Origin: Acidisoma silvae
Lineage (GTDB): Bacteria > Pseudomonadota > Alphaproteobacteria > Acetobacterales > Acetobacteraceae
Assembly: GCF_020618775.1 (NCBI RefSeq)
Contig: NZ_JAESVB010000006.1
Coordinates: forward strand, 212,430 to 276,429
Direction: 5' to 3'
DNA: 64,000 bases
In this document: positions 42,001 through 53,500 of the stretch, piece by piece
Position numbering within the stretch: position 1 is the first letter of the stretch
How the letters are laid out: the number at the start of each line of letters is the position of its first letter
Notes under the pieces: generated by a model
Database searches by the model: none
Seen by the model: the letters and a program-made list of their open reading frames with translations, nothing else
What the model was told of the DNA's origin: nothing
Program-made: the position numbers and the translations under genes

Positions 42001-42900
42001 TCATTCAGGAAACATACAAAAATTCATGAAGCTGACATCGACTTTCTGAAAATGCACCGCCGGATCATAGGATCGCAATCTTAACAAAAGACGCCCTAAA
42101 TAGTCCTGTTCAGCAGCGTTCAGCGCTGGGATGTAGCTTTCTATCTTCTGGAACGCCTCAAGATAGCTTGGGAAATGCTTGATAAAAAGGCTGCCGATCT
42201 GCTTGCCGTGATTGCTCTCCCAATTCCAACGCTCTTCGACGATGGCCGCTATCGCACCAAGCTTCGGACCGTGAAAATGCAGTAGCGCCGCTGCGTCGTT
42301 CTGGCTCCAGTAAGGCTTCCAATTCAGCTCCAGCGGCAGTCTGTCCCACCGTCCGCGGTAGAACTCATTATAAGCGATCTGGTCGTGAAAGTTGTGGGTC
42401 TTCTCCCGCAGCGTCGTGACCAGGTAGCGTTCAAATTCTTCGTAATCGCTACGCATGTTCTGCGGGTTCAGCACCATGACGCCCGCGTTGAAGTAATTCC
42501 AGCTTGTCCGGTCAAATTCCGGAGCAGCCGAAAAATAGCGCGGACAGATGGTTTCAAGCTCGGGCCGCTTCAAAAACAGAACATCGACATCAGAATAGAA
42601 GACGTGCTCATCCTCTCGCTCTTCGAGGCAGACATTGGTTCGGAGCCAATGTCCGACCGTCAGCATATGATAGCGCCCAGCTGCCGCCAGTTCCTCAATC
42701 ACCGCTAAATAAGGAAGGCGCGAATCGATGACTTTGACACCGCGCTCTTCCAACCAAGCCGTGAAAGGATTGCGATCCCCCGTGTAGAGCAGACGAGGCG
42801 CAAGCTCCGTATGTTTCAAGGCGGAGAGAACAGCCAGCTTTGTATGCAGGCCGATATCGCCGCGCGTACCGCCTTCATTGAGCGCCAGATACCATTTCAT
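42001..42900 (-). CDS. GT8-like glycosyltransferase
   Basis: A 299-residue protein with a GT-A fold. The DxD metal site appears in EHVFYSDVDVLFLKRPEL (about residue 100). YFNAGVMVLNPQNM, HDQIAYNEFY and LLHFHGPK follow in the order usual for GT8 transferases. No membrane segment. It is the last gene of a same-strand series with the giant protein, the RTX-like protein and the double glycosyltransferase, which suggests work on the same surface glycan or protein. Confidence 0.8.
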   Translation of the reverse strand: MKWYLALNEGGTRGDIGLHTKLAVLSALKHTELAPRLLYTGDRNPFTAWLEERGVKVIDSRLPYLAVIEELAAAGRYHMLTVGHWLRTNVCLEEREDEHVFYSDVDVLFLKRPELETICPRYFSAAPEFDRTSWNYFNAGVMVLNPQNMRSDYEEFERYLVTTLREKTHNFHDQIAYNEFYRGRWDRLPLELNWKPYWSQNDAAALLHFHGPKLGAIAAIVEERWNWESNHGKQIGSLFIKHFPSYLEAFQKIESYIPALNAAEQDYLGRLLLRLRSYDPAVHFQKVDVSFMNFCMFPE

Positions 42901-43118
42901 TTTTTAGATCCCAGCGCAAATTACGTCCGCACAATCAGGGCGCCGCAGTTAATGCAACTCAACAGTCAAAAATCAGAAATCGACTTGAATATAAGGAAGC
43001 CCCGATTCCTGAGGAAGGCGTTCAAAAAGTTTTTGGCTAGGTATGCATTTGGATCGAACAACATTTTTCTGAAAGAGCCCAAATCTCGGCGCACTTAGCG
43101 GATGATCCGACATCGACG

Positions 43119-46100
43119 TCAGCCAGCCATGTCCAAGCCAAGTTCCTCTTGATTCGAGTGAAAGCGCAGCATCGATTCCACGAGTCTCGATATCGGCAGC
43201 CCGAGGGGGATTAAGCCGCCGCCGCCGGTTTGCCGAATTCGCTCTGCCGGCGCCCCTATATCAAAGGCCAATACCGGCAAATTTGCTTCCCAGCACTGAC
43301 TAAGAACAAATGACCAAGTTTCGGGCCAGACGGCAGGGAAAAATGCAAATGCCGCGTCCTGGGCCTTGATCAGGGAAATGACCTCAGCTTCCTGATAGCC
43401 ACCGGTGATGTAGACGCAGCCGGTTTCCAGCAAAGCACGATCATTGCAGGTATAGCCGACGATGCGGAATTCAATATCAAGCCCCTTTCGCTGCACCCAA
43501 CGGGCCGCGTCCAGCAAAATCTTAAAACCCTTTTCCTGGCCAATCGCGCCCACGACGCAAATGCGTCGCTTGCCACCTTTGGAACTCTCGACAGATTTGA
43601 GCGTTGCAGGGATCGACGTCCCTTTTTCCCACTGCGCAACCCTCGGCTTAACGGCAAAACGTCTGGCCATTCTGCGGCTGACATCGACTGAAGGAACAAA
43701 CACATTGTCCGCGCCGGCAAGAATGGCCTGGGACCGATCAATAAGAGACCGTGCTGAGATCACCTCATCAATCGTGCTGCCGTATTCCCCCACACAGGCC
43801 TCGCAGGCCTCGACCGGGGGCTCACCACAATAGCGGTTTTCACCGGTCGTCAGCGTGATGCGTGGGCAAAACCAGGAATAGTCGTGGATGAACATGTCAT
43901 AGCATTTTGCAGCCTGAAGCACATGGGCGATCACCTCGCTCGACCAGCCTATCGTGTGATGCAGTTCGATCGATGCCACGGCCAGATCTTCAAAAGTCAA
44001 CGAAAACGGATTGCCTTCACCCGACAGATCGAGTGTTAGCTTGTCTTTCCGCGGCGAGAAATAGTCCTCAAGATAGCCGACCTGATCAGTCTTTTGATTT
44101 TTGCCCGGCCGCATAACCAGCACAAACTTACCTGCGTCGCGCGCCAGACCCGCACGATAGTCGATAAATTTCTGGACGCCGCCGTCCCGGTTGTGAGTCA
44201 CCAGAACAATCGTCTCACGGTCAGCCAGGCGCTTCTTCCAAAGAGCGATGAGCAGTCTGCTCCGAAACGGCTGAAGCGCATCGGCTTTAACCCAATCCGC
44301 GATCATTTGGTCATAGCCAGGATGCAAGCGGTTCAGACGTTTTAAATTTCGTTCGAGAAGGAACGTTTTTGAATCTGTAAAGGACTGGCTTTCGATATGA
44401 CCGATATAGCTCCCCGTCGCCGCCACATGTTTCCAGCCAAGGTGGCTTGCGCGCAGAGAGAAGTCATTCTCCTCTCCATAACCCAACCCGAAAACGTCTT
44501 GCCGCAAGACGCCCGTCTGAACCAGACAGTCCCGCCGTATATACATGCAGAAACCGTGAGCGGTTGGCATTTCAACCGTCGTATCGCCATTCACTGCATA
44601 GGCGAGCGCCGCGATCTCGTCGGCCTCACGGCTGGTCGGAATGGCGTTCACCGTCTTCGTGCTGGGAAAGCTGAGGATCGACGCCGCATTGGACAATGGC
44701 GTGATGGTGCCGATGGTCGGGTCGGACAGAAGCGGTCTTTGCAGCCGCTCGATCCAACCGTCTGTGACGATCGTGTCACTGTTCAGCAGAATGACGTCGC
44801 GCCCACGATCAATCGCCGCGCGAAGCCCGACATTCGCCGTTGCCGGAAAGCCCTCGTTCCGGGGTTTCAGGATCAGAGTGATTTTTCGAGATTGTCCCAG
44901 TTTTTTGAGCCGTGCGACCAGTTCATGGTCCGGGGAATCGTCGACGACCGCCAGAATTTCGACGCTGGCCGCTGAATGCTTTCTAACGGAATCGATACAG
45001 GCCAGCGTCACCTCCAGCCCGCGATAGACTGGAATAACGACAAGCGGATCCCGCGCCACGAACGGCGTCGTCTCGGGCGGCAAGCCGGGAAAATCCGGAA
45101 CCAGGCTGAAATCGGACAAGGCCGGAATGCCCGCAGCAGCCTCATTCCCCTCCGCATCCGCCCCCGCCGGATAGCGCGCGGCGATGGCGCAAACCAATGT
45201 GCGATTGGTTTTGATCTGATGAAAAGGACGAATGGGACTACCGACAAAGATGCGCCCATAGCTATCTCGCACCGCGAAAGCATCGAGGTGATGCATGTCC
45301 GATGTCAGATCAAACTGGAAATGTCTTTGAAATTGCAGAGAGGCATAATCCGCGTCGTCTGCCGCGACCCGCTCCGGACGATCGGACAGGATTTTTCCGT
45401 CCTCTGCATCGACCAAAACGACGGAAGGCGACATCAAAGGGCGGCCCGGATACCAGGATTTGCCGCAGATACGACCGCGGTCGAGCCAGATTGTAGAAAT
45501 ATGCGCCAGAGCATCGGCCACGACAATCGGACTGCCAATCAGCGGCAAACGCTTGTTGAAGACCGAGATTGACTTCGCCAGATGCCATAGGTCCGGCAAG
45601 ATGACTTCCGTATATCCGTCCGCGATCCGAATATCCGCGTCACCCAGCCGGATAGGCTTATCGTCCAGAAGAACCGTGATCTCGGCTGCCCCCAGGGCAT
45701 GGGCCTTGCCCCCGATATGCAGGGTGCCGGCGTCGCCGAAGCCACACCACCCTTGCGCTTCGGATTGATCTGCGATCTGGCCCGCCACGTCCCTGACGCT
45801 GGCGCCTGGCGGCACCATATAGTGACGAAGTGCTTTGTTCAGAGCCGCCGCCGCTCTGTCGATATCGCCGGCCATAAGCCTGGCGGCAGCGGTAAAAAGG
45901 CCTGCGAATTTTGCCGGTGACTGCGTCGACAGAAAGTCGAACTGCTCGACGCAGGTATTGTCCCGCAGATGCAGCTTGATCTCGCCGATCGCCAAGGTCA
46001 TGGCGCGGTTAGATACGGCCCTGCGCTGGCCATAATTCAAAATATCGACCGCGTCCCGCGGGCGATGCTCCAGGAGCGCCGTGCTGGCACGCAGCAAAAG

Positions 46101-46241
46101 CTCCGCCGTTTCAGTGTCGCTCTCCGCCCCGGCCATGCTGGCAAGGTAGCGCTCTATCGGCTCCAACTTGCCGGAAAAGCGGTCACCCAGATCGTAGATC
46201 AGGTCGAGAGTCGTTTCCGAAACTGGCTCTGTCTGCATCAC
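43119..46241 (-). CDS. Multidomain glycosyltransferase: accessory domain, GT2 and GT4
   Basis: A 1040-residue cytoplasmic protein with at least three parts. Residues 1-390: helical region and an Ig-like segment with GKSWYPGRPLMSPSVVLVDA...RIFVGSPIRP. About 395-640: GT2 domain with PLVVIPVYRGLEVTLACIDS, the DD/DxD region VDDSPDHE and VILLNSDTIVTDGW, and GYGEENDFSLRASHLGWK. About 670-1030: GT4 domain with IVLVTHNRDGGVQKFIDYRA, FIHDYSWFCPRITLTTGENR, ICVVGAIGQEKGFKILLDAA and FAFFPAVWPETWSFVLSQCW (E-x7-E region). Two sugar-adding modules in one chain. It lies 191 bases after the RTX-like gene, on the same strand. Confidence 0.88.
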   Translation of the reverse strand: MMQTEPVSETTLDLIYDLGDRFSGKLEPIERYLASMAGAESDTETAELLLRASTALLEHRPRDAVDILNYGQRRAVSNRAMTLAIGEIKLHLRDNTCVEQFDFLSTQSPAKFAGLFTAAARLMAGDIDRAAAALNKALRHYMVPPGASVRDVAGQIADQSEAQGWCGFGDAGTLHIGGKAHALGAAEITVLLDDKPIRLGDADIRIADGYTEVILPDLWHLAKSISVFNKRLPLIGSPIVVADALAHISTIWLDRGRICGKSWYPGRPLMSPSVVLVDAEDGKILSDRPERVAADDADYASLQFQRHFQFDLTSDMHHLDAFAVRDSYGRIFVGSPIRPFHQIKTNRTLVCAIAARYPAGADAEGNEAAAGIPALSDFSLVPDFPGLPPETTPFVARDPLVVIPVYRGLEVTLACIDSVRKHSAASVEILAVVDDSPDHELVARLKKLGQSRKITLILKPRNEGFPATANVGLRAAIDRGRDVILLNSDTIVTDGWIERLQRPLLSDPTIGTITPLSNAASILSFPSTKTVNAIPTSREADEIAALAYAVNGDTTVEMPTAHGFCMYIRRDCLVQTGVLRQDVFGLGYGEENDFSLRASHLGWKHVAATGSYIGHIESQSFTDSKTFLLERNLKRLNRLHPGYDQMIADWVKADALQPFRSRLLIALWKKRLADRETIVLVTHNRDGGVQKFIDYRAGLARDAGKFVLVMRPGKNQKTDQVGYLEDYFSPRKDKLTLDLSGEGNPFSLTFEDLAVASIELHHTIGWSSEVIAHVLQAAKCYDMFIHDYSWFCPRITLTTGENRYCGEPPVEACEACVGEYGSTIDEVISARSLIDRSQAILAGADNVFVPSVDVSRRMARRFAVKPRVAQWEKGTSIPATLKSVESSKGGKRRICVVGAIGQEKGFKILLDAARWVQRKGLDIEFRIVGYTCNDRALLETGCVYITGGYQEAEVISLIKAQDAAFAFFPAVWPETWSFVLSQCWEANLPVLAFDIGAPAERIRQTGGGGLIPLGLPISRLVESMLRFHSNQEELGLDMAG

Positions 46242-46431
46242 GCTTAACTAATCCGGGACGGGGGTTTTGCCACGAAAGCACCGCACCTTCGGGTGTATGC
46301 TCAATGGTGGCTAGCCAGTATGCCCAATGATGCGTCACCCGGCAAGCCGACCACGCCCGAGATTGCCTTCTTTGTGCGGATCTTGGCTTTCGTCTGTGAG
46401 ATCCAATCAGCCGACCGCCGCAACCAGATGA

Positions 46432-47430
46432 TCAGAAAAACTTGTGATCCACACCAAGGAACGTAATCTGCGTGCCATCCGTCAGTGTCATGACATCGCT
46501 GCCATCGACCACGGTTTCGGATGCGATCGCCCAGCCCGAATAATTGCCGAAGGCCAGATTATCCCCCGTATGAAATCCTTCAATGACGACCGAACCGCCG
46601 GCATGTCCATCCACAAAGCCGAAGACGTCATCGCCGGTTCCGCCGACAATGGTAGACTGGCCCGTGCCGGCGATAACGGTATCGGCAGCATTATTGAGAC
46701 CGAATACAGCGGTTCCGGTGTTGGAAATGGGACTGGTGAACATGATCTCATCACCCGTGCCGGTCATGCCGTTGAGCTGCGAATCACCCGTGCCTGCAAC
46801 CATCGTTACATCTCCCGTACCGTCGGCGAATTCGGTGGTATTGGTGCCGCCGATCATGGTCGTCGCGCCGGTGCCGGAGCCGCCGGACAAGGTGCTGTTC
46901 CCGGAACTTGCCTGCAAATAGGTCGTGCCCGTGCCGGTCGATCCAAACAGGAGTTCCGTTCCCGTTCCACCGCTGACGGAGGCCGCCCCGGTGCCGCCGT
47001 AGAAGACAAGATTGCCGGTGCCGCCAGAAACCGAGACGGACCCCGTTCCCGCGTAAATCGTGGTGTCGCCGCTGCCGGGCATGACCAGATCGTCGCCCTT
47101 GGCATAGACAATGGGATCGACGGCGGACAGCTGGAGCGTCGTGTTGTTTTCCAGGAAGTAGGCCGATGCATTTTCGCCACCGACGATCGTGTCGCTGGTC
47201 GATGCATCATAGACCGCGACATATTGCGTCGGCACGGCCGCCATCGTTCCGGCGGCAATATAGAGAACATTGCTGTCCGAAGAGGTCGGCACGTCACCCG
47301 TTCCCGAGTAGCTCGCGACCGTTCCCGAATAGAGGGCGGCAAACTGGGCGTTCGACGTGGCCGTGTAGTTGCTACCCGTAAAATCCCAAGAGAGTGTTTG
47401 TCCACCAGTTACCGTGGCGTTGTCGGACAT
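46432..47430 (-). CDS. RTX-like glycine-rich repeat protein
   Basis: A 332-residue Gly/Thr/Ser-rich protein without a signal peptide. The central part has degenerate beta-roll-type repeats such as GSGDTTIYAGTGSVSVSGGT and GGTGDDVFGFVDGHAGGSVV, the latter close to the GGxGxDxxx calcium-binding motif of RTX proteins. The C terminus (VMTLTDGTQITFLGVDHKFF) is like the end of secreted type I substrates. It is preceded by the giant repeat gene (73 bases) and could be exported by a type I system not present here. Role probably surface or matrix. Confidence 0.75.
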   Translation of the reverse strand: MSDNATVTGGQTLSWDFTGSNYTATSNAQFAALYSGTVASYSGTGDVPTSSDSNVLYIAAGTMAAVPTQYVAVYDASTSDTIVGGENASAYFLENNTTLQLSAVDPIVYAKGDDLVMPGSGDTTIYAGTGSVSVSGGTGNLVFYGGTGAASVSGGTGTELLFGSTGTGTTYLQASSGNSTLSGGSGTGATTMIGGTNTTEFADGTGDVTMVAGTGDSQLNGMTGTGDEIMFTSPISNTGTAVFGLNNAADTVIAGTGQSTIVGGTGDDVFGFVDGHAGGSVVIEGFHTGDNLAFGNYSGWAIASETVVDGSDVMTLTDGTQITFLGVDHKFF

Positions 47431-47502
47431 GTCACTTATTCCTATGCACTAGCACTATTAAATCCGCCCCGAACCGGGACAAGTTATCCAACGCGAATTG
47501 CG

Positions 47503-50500
47503 CTATAATCTTGCCGATCCCGGATAAGGACGTATCGTGGCCTGGTCGTACGGTGACAGTGCACTCGCTGTGGCCGTTATGCCGATTGCCACGGCTAGTT
47601 CATCTCTGACGGATTGATCTGAATAGCCATTCTTCACAACGCGCATCCCTGCTTGGCTGAGCGCCTCGCAGCGTGCGGGATTGCGGTAGAGTTCGATGAT
47701 AGCGTTAGCAAAGTTGCGCGCGTCATGGTCGGAGACGATCATCAGCCCATCCGACGGAAGCCCTTCGGCGGCGATCGGCGAGACGATGCAGGGCAAGCCG
47801 TGCGCGAGGCTGGACAGAACCTTGCCTTTGACGCCGGCGCCGAAGCGGAGCGGCGCGACGGACAGACGGAACGCCCCGAGCGCCGCGCCGATATCGTCCA
47901 CCGCACCCAAGACAAGAACACGGTCCGATGCCAGCGCCTTGATGCTGCTATCCGCGCCCGTGCCGATCAAGCCGCAGATCATGGAAGGCTCCTGCTCCCA
48001 GACCAGAGGCATGATCTGTTCGGCCAGAAAGACGGCAGCGTCTACGTTCGGACGATGCGCGAAATTCCCGACAAAGCAGATATTGCCGCGCTGCTCCGCC
48101 GGTGCGGGTGCGTCCCCGGTCGGGTGTTCCCACCCAACCGTGAAGACACGCGCGCCGCGCACCGCGTTGCGGATGAGCGTTGCTTCGACATGTGAATGCG
48201 TGACCACGATATCGGCCAGCGCCGCATGGGTAAACTCAATCAGCTTCAGACGCTGGCTTTCGATGGCCAGTTCCGGCCGATGCTCCGCCACCGACTGGCG
48301 CATCGTGCGAAGATGGTAGAGATCGGCGACGCTGTAGATGATTTTCGCATTCGGATAGTAGTGCCGCGCGAGGGAAAGATATTTGGCGGCGGTCGACTGG
48401 CGGTGCAGGTAGATGACATCGAAACAGCCAGCCTGACGGCTGAGGATTTCCTCCACCGACATGTAATAGGGCGCGCTACAGACGGCGATATCCCGCGCCT
48501 GCAAATCCGCATTCGCCGCAACCTGGCCGTCGATCGTCTGCGCAGCCGCGAATGTGACATGGAAACCCAGTTCCGTCAGCGCCTTCATATGCGACAGAAT
48601 GGCACATGACCCGGCATCGTGATTGACCTGCGGTGTCACTTCGTCAATGAACAGCGCGCGCTGGCCGGGATGCATCACCGCATCCGCCGCATGGTCGGCG
48701 ACGGCAAGTGCCCCCCACCGCCTTTTGAACGCGGCATAATCCGATCGCTTCTGCTTCTGGCTTTCCTGATCGGCCTGTTTCTGGATCAGCCGATCGGCCT
48801 GGGCCACCAGAAACGACGTGACGCGATCATGCTCGTCCAGATTCTGGAGCCGGGCAACCGCCCCCGCCACCGCATTTTCCAGCGCTTCGTCGAAATCAGC
48901 GCTGGGCTCGAGCAGTTTCGGTGAAGCTTCCAGCATCACATCCGCGCCCACCGTGATTTCGATGCGGTGGCGCGACAGCGGAGAGAGGCCGCCCGGGATC
49001 GTCACGACGAAGCCGTGGCGCCCATTGCCGATGCCGGCCTCTTCCAGATCCCGCCGATGGCGGTTGGCCATGAATTGCCCAAGCAGTTGCCCGTTGTCGT
49101 GAACCGTGATCACAACCGGGCCTTCCGGGTTATGCCGGTCCCAGGCCCAACCGGACAGTTCCGAGAAGCTTGCCTGCTCGAAGACGCCTTCGAGCAAGCT
49201 GATGGCATCCGGCACGATCGCGGGTGCATCATCCTCGTCTTCCGGATCCGGCTCCGGGTCATCCCCCTTCGTCACAATGAAGGGCGAGCCGACCAGCGAC
49301 ATGCCATCGGATTGGCGCGTGATGCCGATGGCCGCGGCCCCGTCAACGAAGTCGAACAGACCACAGTTCAGCGCGAAACCGTGACGACCATTGCCGATAC
49401 CCGCGTCTTCCAGATCTTCGCGATAGGCCGAGGCCAGAATGGTGCCCGTATAACGGCCGTTGCAGGTGACGTTGAGCAGCACCGGCACATCCGGATTGGC
49501 CTTGTCCCAAGCCCAGCCGATCAGGGCGTCGTCGCTCACCTGTTCGACGAAGCCTGCGGCCTTCTCATGCTGCGTCTGCGGATCCTGCTCGGCCGGCGCG
49601 GCCCGACGCTGCTTGATCCCCGCGATCAGCGCCACCAATTCGCTGCCGTCTTCCAGACGCGGCGCGCAATAGATCGCCGTCCGGTCGCCGAAGCTGGGAT
49701 AGAGCAGATCGAATTCGGCCGCGTTGTCGAACATCTTGCGGCTGTTGTCGTCGACGAAAGTCTCAGTCAGAGCGCCCTCGGCGATGATGACGTCATGCTG
49801 CTCCAGTTCGATGTGGAAGTATTCGATCGCCGCTTCCCGTCCGGGCTGCGTGATGCGGTCACCGTCGATCAAGGCCCAGGCCGGCACGATGACGCCGTCC
49901 ACACATAGGCCGTGCTCGGGCGAGACCTGTAGATCGGCCACTGGCACGCCCTGCCCCAGAGAACCCGCCTTGAACAGGACCGGCATCAGGTCACGGTTGT
50001 GGCGGATCACTTCGGCGCTGTAGCGGCGCTTGCCGATCCATTTGACCGGCTGGATGCCGCGATCCTTGGTCATCACCCCATCGCCGATCTGCAAGGTTTC
50101 CACTGCGGTCGAGCCTTCGGCCGTCGCAATGCGCGTGCCTTTGAGGAAGCAAGCGACCTGAATGACCGTGCCGCCCGTGGCACTTTTCGAGAGGGTGAAA
50201 TACTCGTTCGTATAATCACCCGCCAGTTGCACCGTGTAGCTGGTGCCGCTGGTCGTGATCGTCAGAACGTCCGTCGCCGAATTGAACGATGTCGTCGCCG
50301 TCGCGTCATAAGGCACACTGGCGAGAACGATCTGGTCGCTCTGGCCGTATTGGAAGCCGCTGACGGTGACGCCGGTTTCCGACGTGCCGGAGAAGACGAC
50401 CGTATCGCCGGTGCCGCTGAGCACGACCCCGCCGGTGACGATGCCGCCCGAGGCGACGGAGAGCGTGCCACCGGAGAGGACGACCCCGCCGGCGCTGCCA

Positions 50501-53500
50501 CCGGAGGCGACGATTTCCGTGCCGCCCGAGGTGACGGTCGTGGCGGAAGCCACGCCACCGGAGGCGACGATCTCGGTGCCGCCCGAGGACACTGTCGTGG
50601 CGGAGGTTACGCCGCCGGAGGAGACGATCTCGGTGCCGCCCGAGGTGACGGTTGCCTGATTGGCAAGACCGCCGGTCTGCACGGATTGCACGCCGCCGCT
50701 GGTAACGACGACCCCAGAGGCGACGCCGCCCGAGGAGACGATCTCGATACCGCCACCGCTGACGACGGCACCCGAGGCAACGCCGCCGGAGGAAACAACT
50801 TCCGTGCCGCCGGAACGGATCAGGCTGCTGACGAAGGTGCCGCCGGCGGAAACCGTCTCCACCGCACCGCTGCTGACGATAGTGCTGACCGTCTGGCCGC
50901 CGGAGGAGACAATCTCGACCGCGCCTGACAGCAGCGTCGTGCCGCTGGCGACGCCACCGGAGGAGACAATGATGGTGCCGCCGGAGCTGATGGTGTCGCC
51001 GGTCGCGGCACCGCCGGAGGAAACGGCGACCGTGCCACCCGAACTGACGCTGTCGCTCGTCGCCGTCGCACCATTCGTGACCAGCTCCTGACCGCCACTG
51101 CGCACGACTGTGCCGCTGGCATTGGCACCGGAGGACAGCACCAAGTTGCCCGCCGACGTGCCATTGCCGCTCAGAACCGTGCCGCTGACGACAGCGCCCG
51201 CATAGGCCGTGGCCACACCGCCGCCGCTCACCACCATGCCGGAGGTTGTGCCGCCGCTATAGACCTGCGCCTTGCCGCCCGAGGACAGAACCAGGCCGCT
51301 GGCATAGCCGGAGATGACCGCGCTGGTGACAGTGGCGCTGGTATCCAGCACCGTGCCGCCGGCCAGAACGGTGACAACACCCGTTTCGATCGCGCCGGAT
51401 TGCAGGATCAGCGTGCCGCCCGAGGACACGCTGGCGCCGGCCGCCGTGCCGCCGGAGGAGACGACTTCGGTGCCGCCGGAGGACACGGAGGCCAGATAGG
51501 CCAAACCGCCCGATTGCACGGATTCCACGCCACCGCTGCGGACGGCAGCATAGAAGGTCGTGCCACCGGACAGGACGGTTTCCGTGCCACCAGCGGACAG
51601 GATATCGCTGAACGCGAGGCCGCGAGCGGAGACGTAGTCGTTGCCGTAGACGGTCTGCGTATAGACCGTGCCGCCGGAGGAAATCAGCTCGGTGCCACCC
51701 GAAGAGAGGGTGCCGCTGGATACCAGGCCGCCGGAGGAGATGAGAACCGTTCCGCCGCTGCTGACGGTCTCGTAATAGTCCTTACCACCGGAGGACAAAA
51801 TCACCGTGCCGCCGGAGGAGACAGTGCCGCTCAGCACCGTACCGCCCGAAGACAGGATCTCGGTGCCGCCGCCGCTGACGACCGCGCCCGAAGCCACACC
51901 ACCGGCAGAGACGATTTCCGTGCCGCCGGAGCGGATCAGGCTGCTGATGAAGGTGCCACCGGCCGAAACGATTTCGACGCCGCCGCTGCTGGCGATGGTG
52001 CTGACCGTCAGGCCGCCGGAAGAGACAATCTCAACCCCGCCGGACAGCAGCACCGTGCTGCTGGCGACACCGCCCGAGCTGATGACTTCCGTGCCGCCGC
52101 TGCTGACGATAGCGCCGCTGACAACGCCGCTATCCTGTAGCAGACCGCGCGAGGACACGACCGTCCCCAGCGCCGTCGCCCCGGCATAGACCGCCTGATT
52201 GCCGACATAGGAGGCATTGCCGATCAGCACGGCGCTGATCGCGGTGCCGCCAGACGAGACCAGCTCACCGGATGCACTGATCGTCGACGCGCTTGCCACG
52301 CCGCCAGACGAAATCCATTCCGTCGAGCTGATGACCGTCGCGCTGATCTCGGTCCCGGCGACATAGTCGTAGGATCCACCGTAGACCGTCGTGCCGATCG
52401 TCGTGCCGCCCGCCAGCACAGTGCCGGTCGTGCCGTTGCTGGTCTGCGCCGAAACCGCCGTGCCGCCGGAGGAGACCGTCAGCGTCGTGCCGCTCTGCAT
52501 CGCCAGGCCACTGGCGACACCGCCGCTCAGCACCGTCACGCTGCCGCTGATCAGCGCGCCAGACGCGGAAACCACGCCCGCATCCGTCAATGCGCTGATC
52601 TCGACCGCGCCGGATTGCAGGATCAGCGTGCCGCCGGACAAGACGACAGGCGCCACCGCCGTGCCGCCGGAGGACACAACCTCCGTGCCACCGCTGCTGA
52701 CCACCGTGCCGCTGGCGACGCCACCAGAGGCTACAACTTCGCTGCCGCCGCTGCTGACGATGCTGCTGCGGAACACGCCCGCCGCAGACACAGTTTCCAC
52801 CGCGCCGCTGCTGACCACCGTGCCTACCGTGGTGCCGCCAGACACCACTTCCGTGGCGCCGCCCAGCATCGTCGTGCCGCTGGCAATACCCGAAACAAAC
52901 AGCGTGCCGCCGCTGGAGACGGTCGTGCTGATGGCGCGGTCGGTCGCGTTCCACAGGAACTCCGTGCCGCCAGCCTTGATCTGCGTGTTCGAGGTCGTCG
53001 CGCTGGTGAGTTCCGCCAGCACACCACCGCTGCTGACGATCGTGCCGATCGCGATTTCGGTGCCACCGCTATTGCCCGCGTCCATCGCCAGCGTGCCGCC
53101 GGACAGAACGGTGCCGATCGCCGTGCCGCCGCCAACGACAGTCGCCCCGTAATAGCCCAACTGTTCGTAAGCACCGCTCATGACAATCGCGGAAACCGTC
53201 GTGCCGCCGCTCGATACGAGGATCACACCGCCCGAACTGGCGACCGTGCCGACCGCCGTGCCGCCGGAGGAGACCACCTCGCCACCGTAGAAGTTGGCGA
53301 GTTCCTTCAAGGTGGCGCCGAACAAGGTGCCGTAGGTGGACAAAACCGTCGCCGGCTGCGCGCTGACGATCGTACCACTGGCAACGCCGCCGGCCCAGAC
53401 GACCTCCGTGCCGCCGCTGCTGACGACCGTCCCGATCGTCAGCGCCGAGCTATTATAGACTTGCTCGGTACCGCCGCTGGCGATGGTAGCGTTGATCGCC

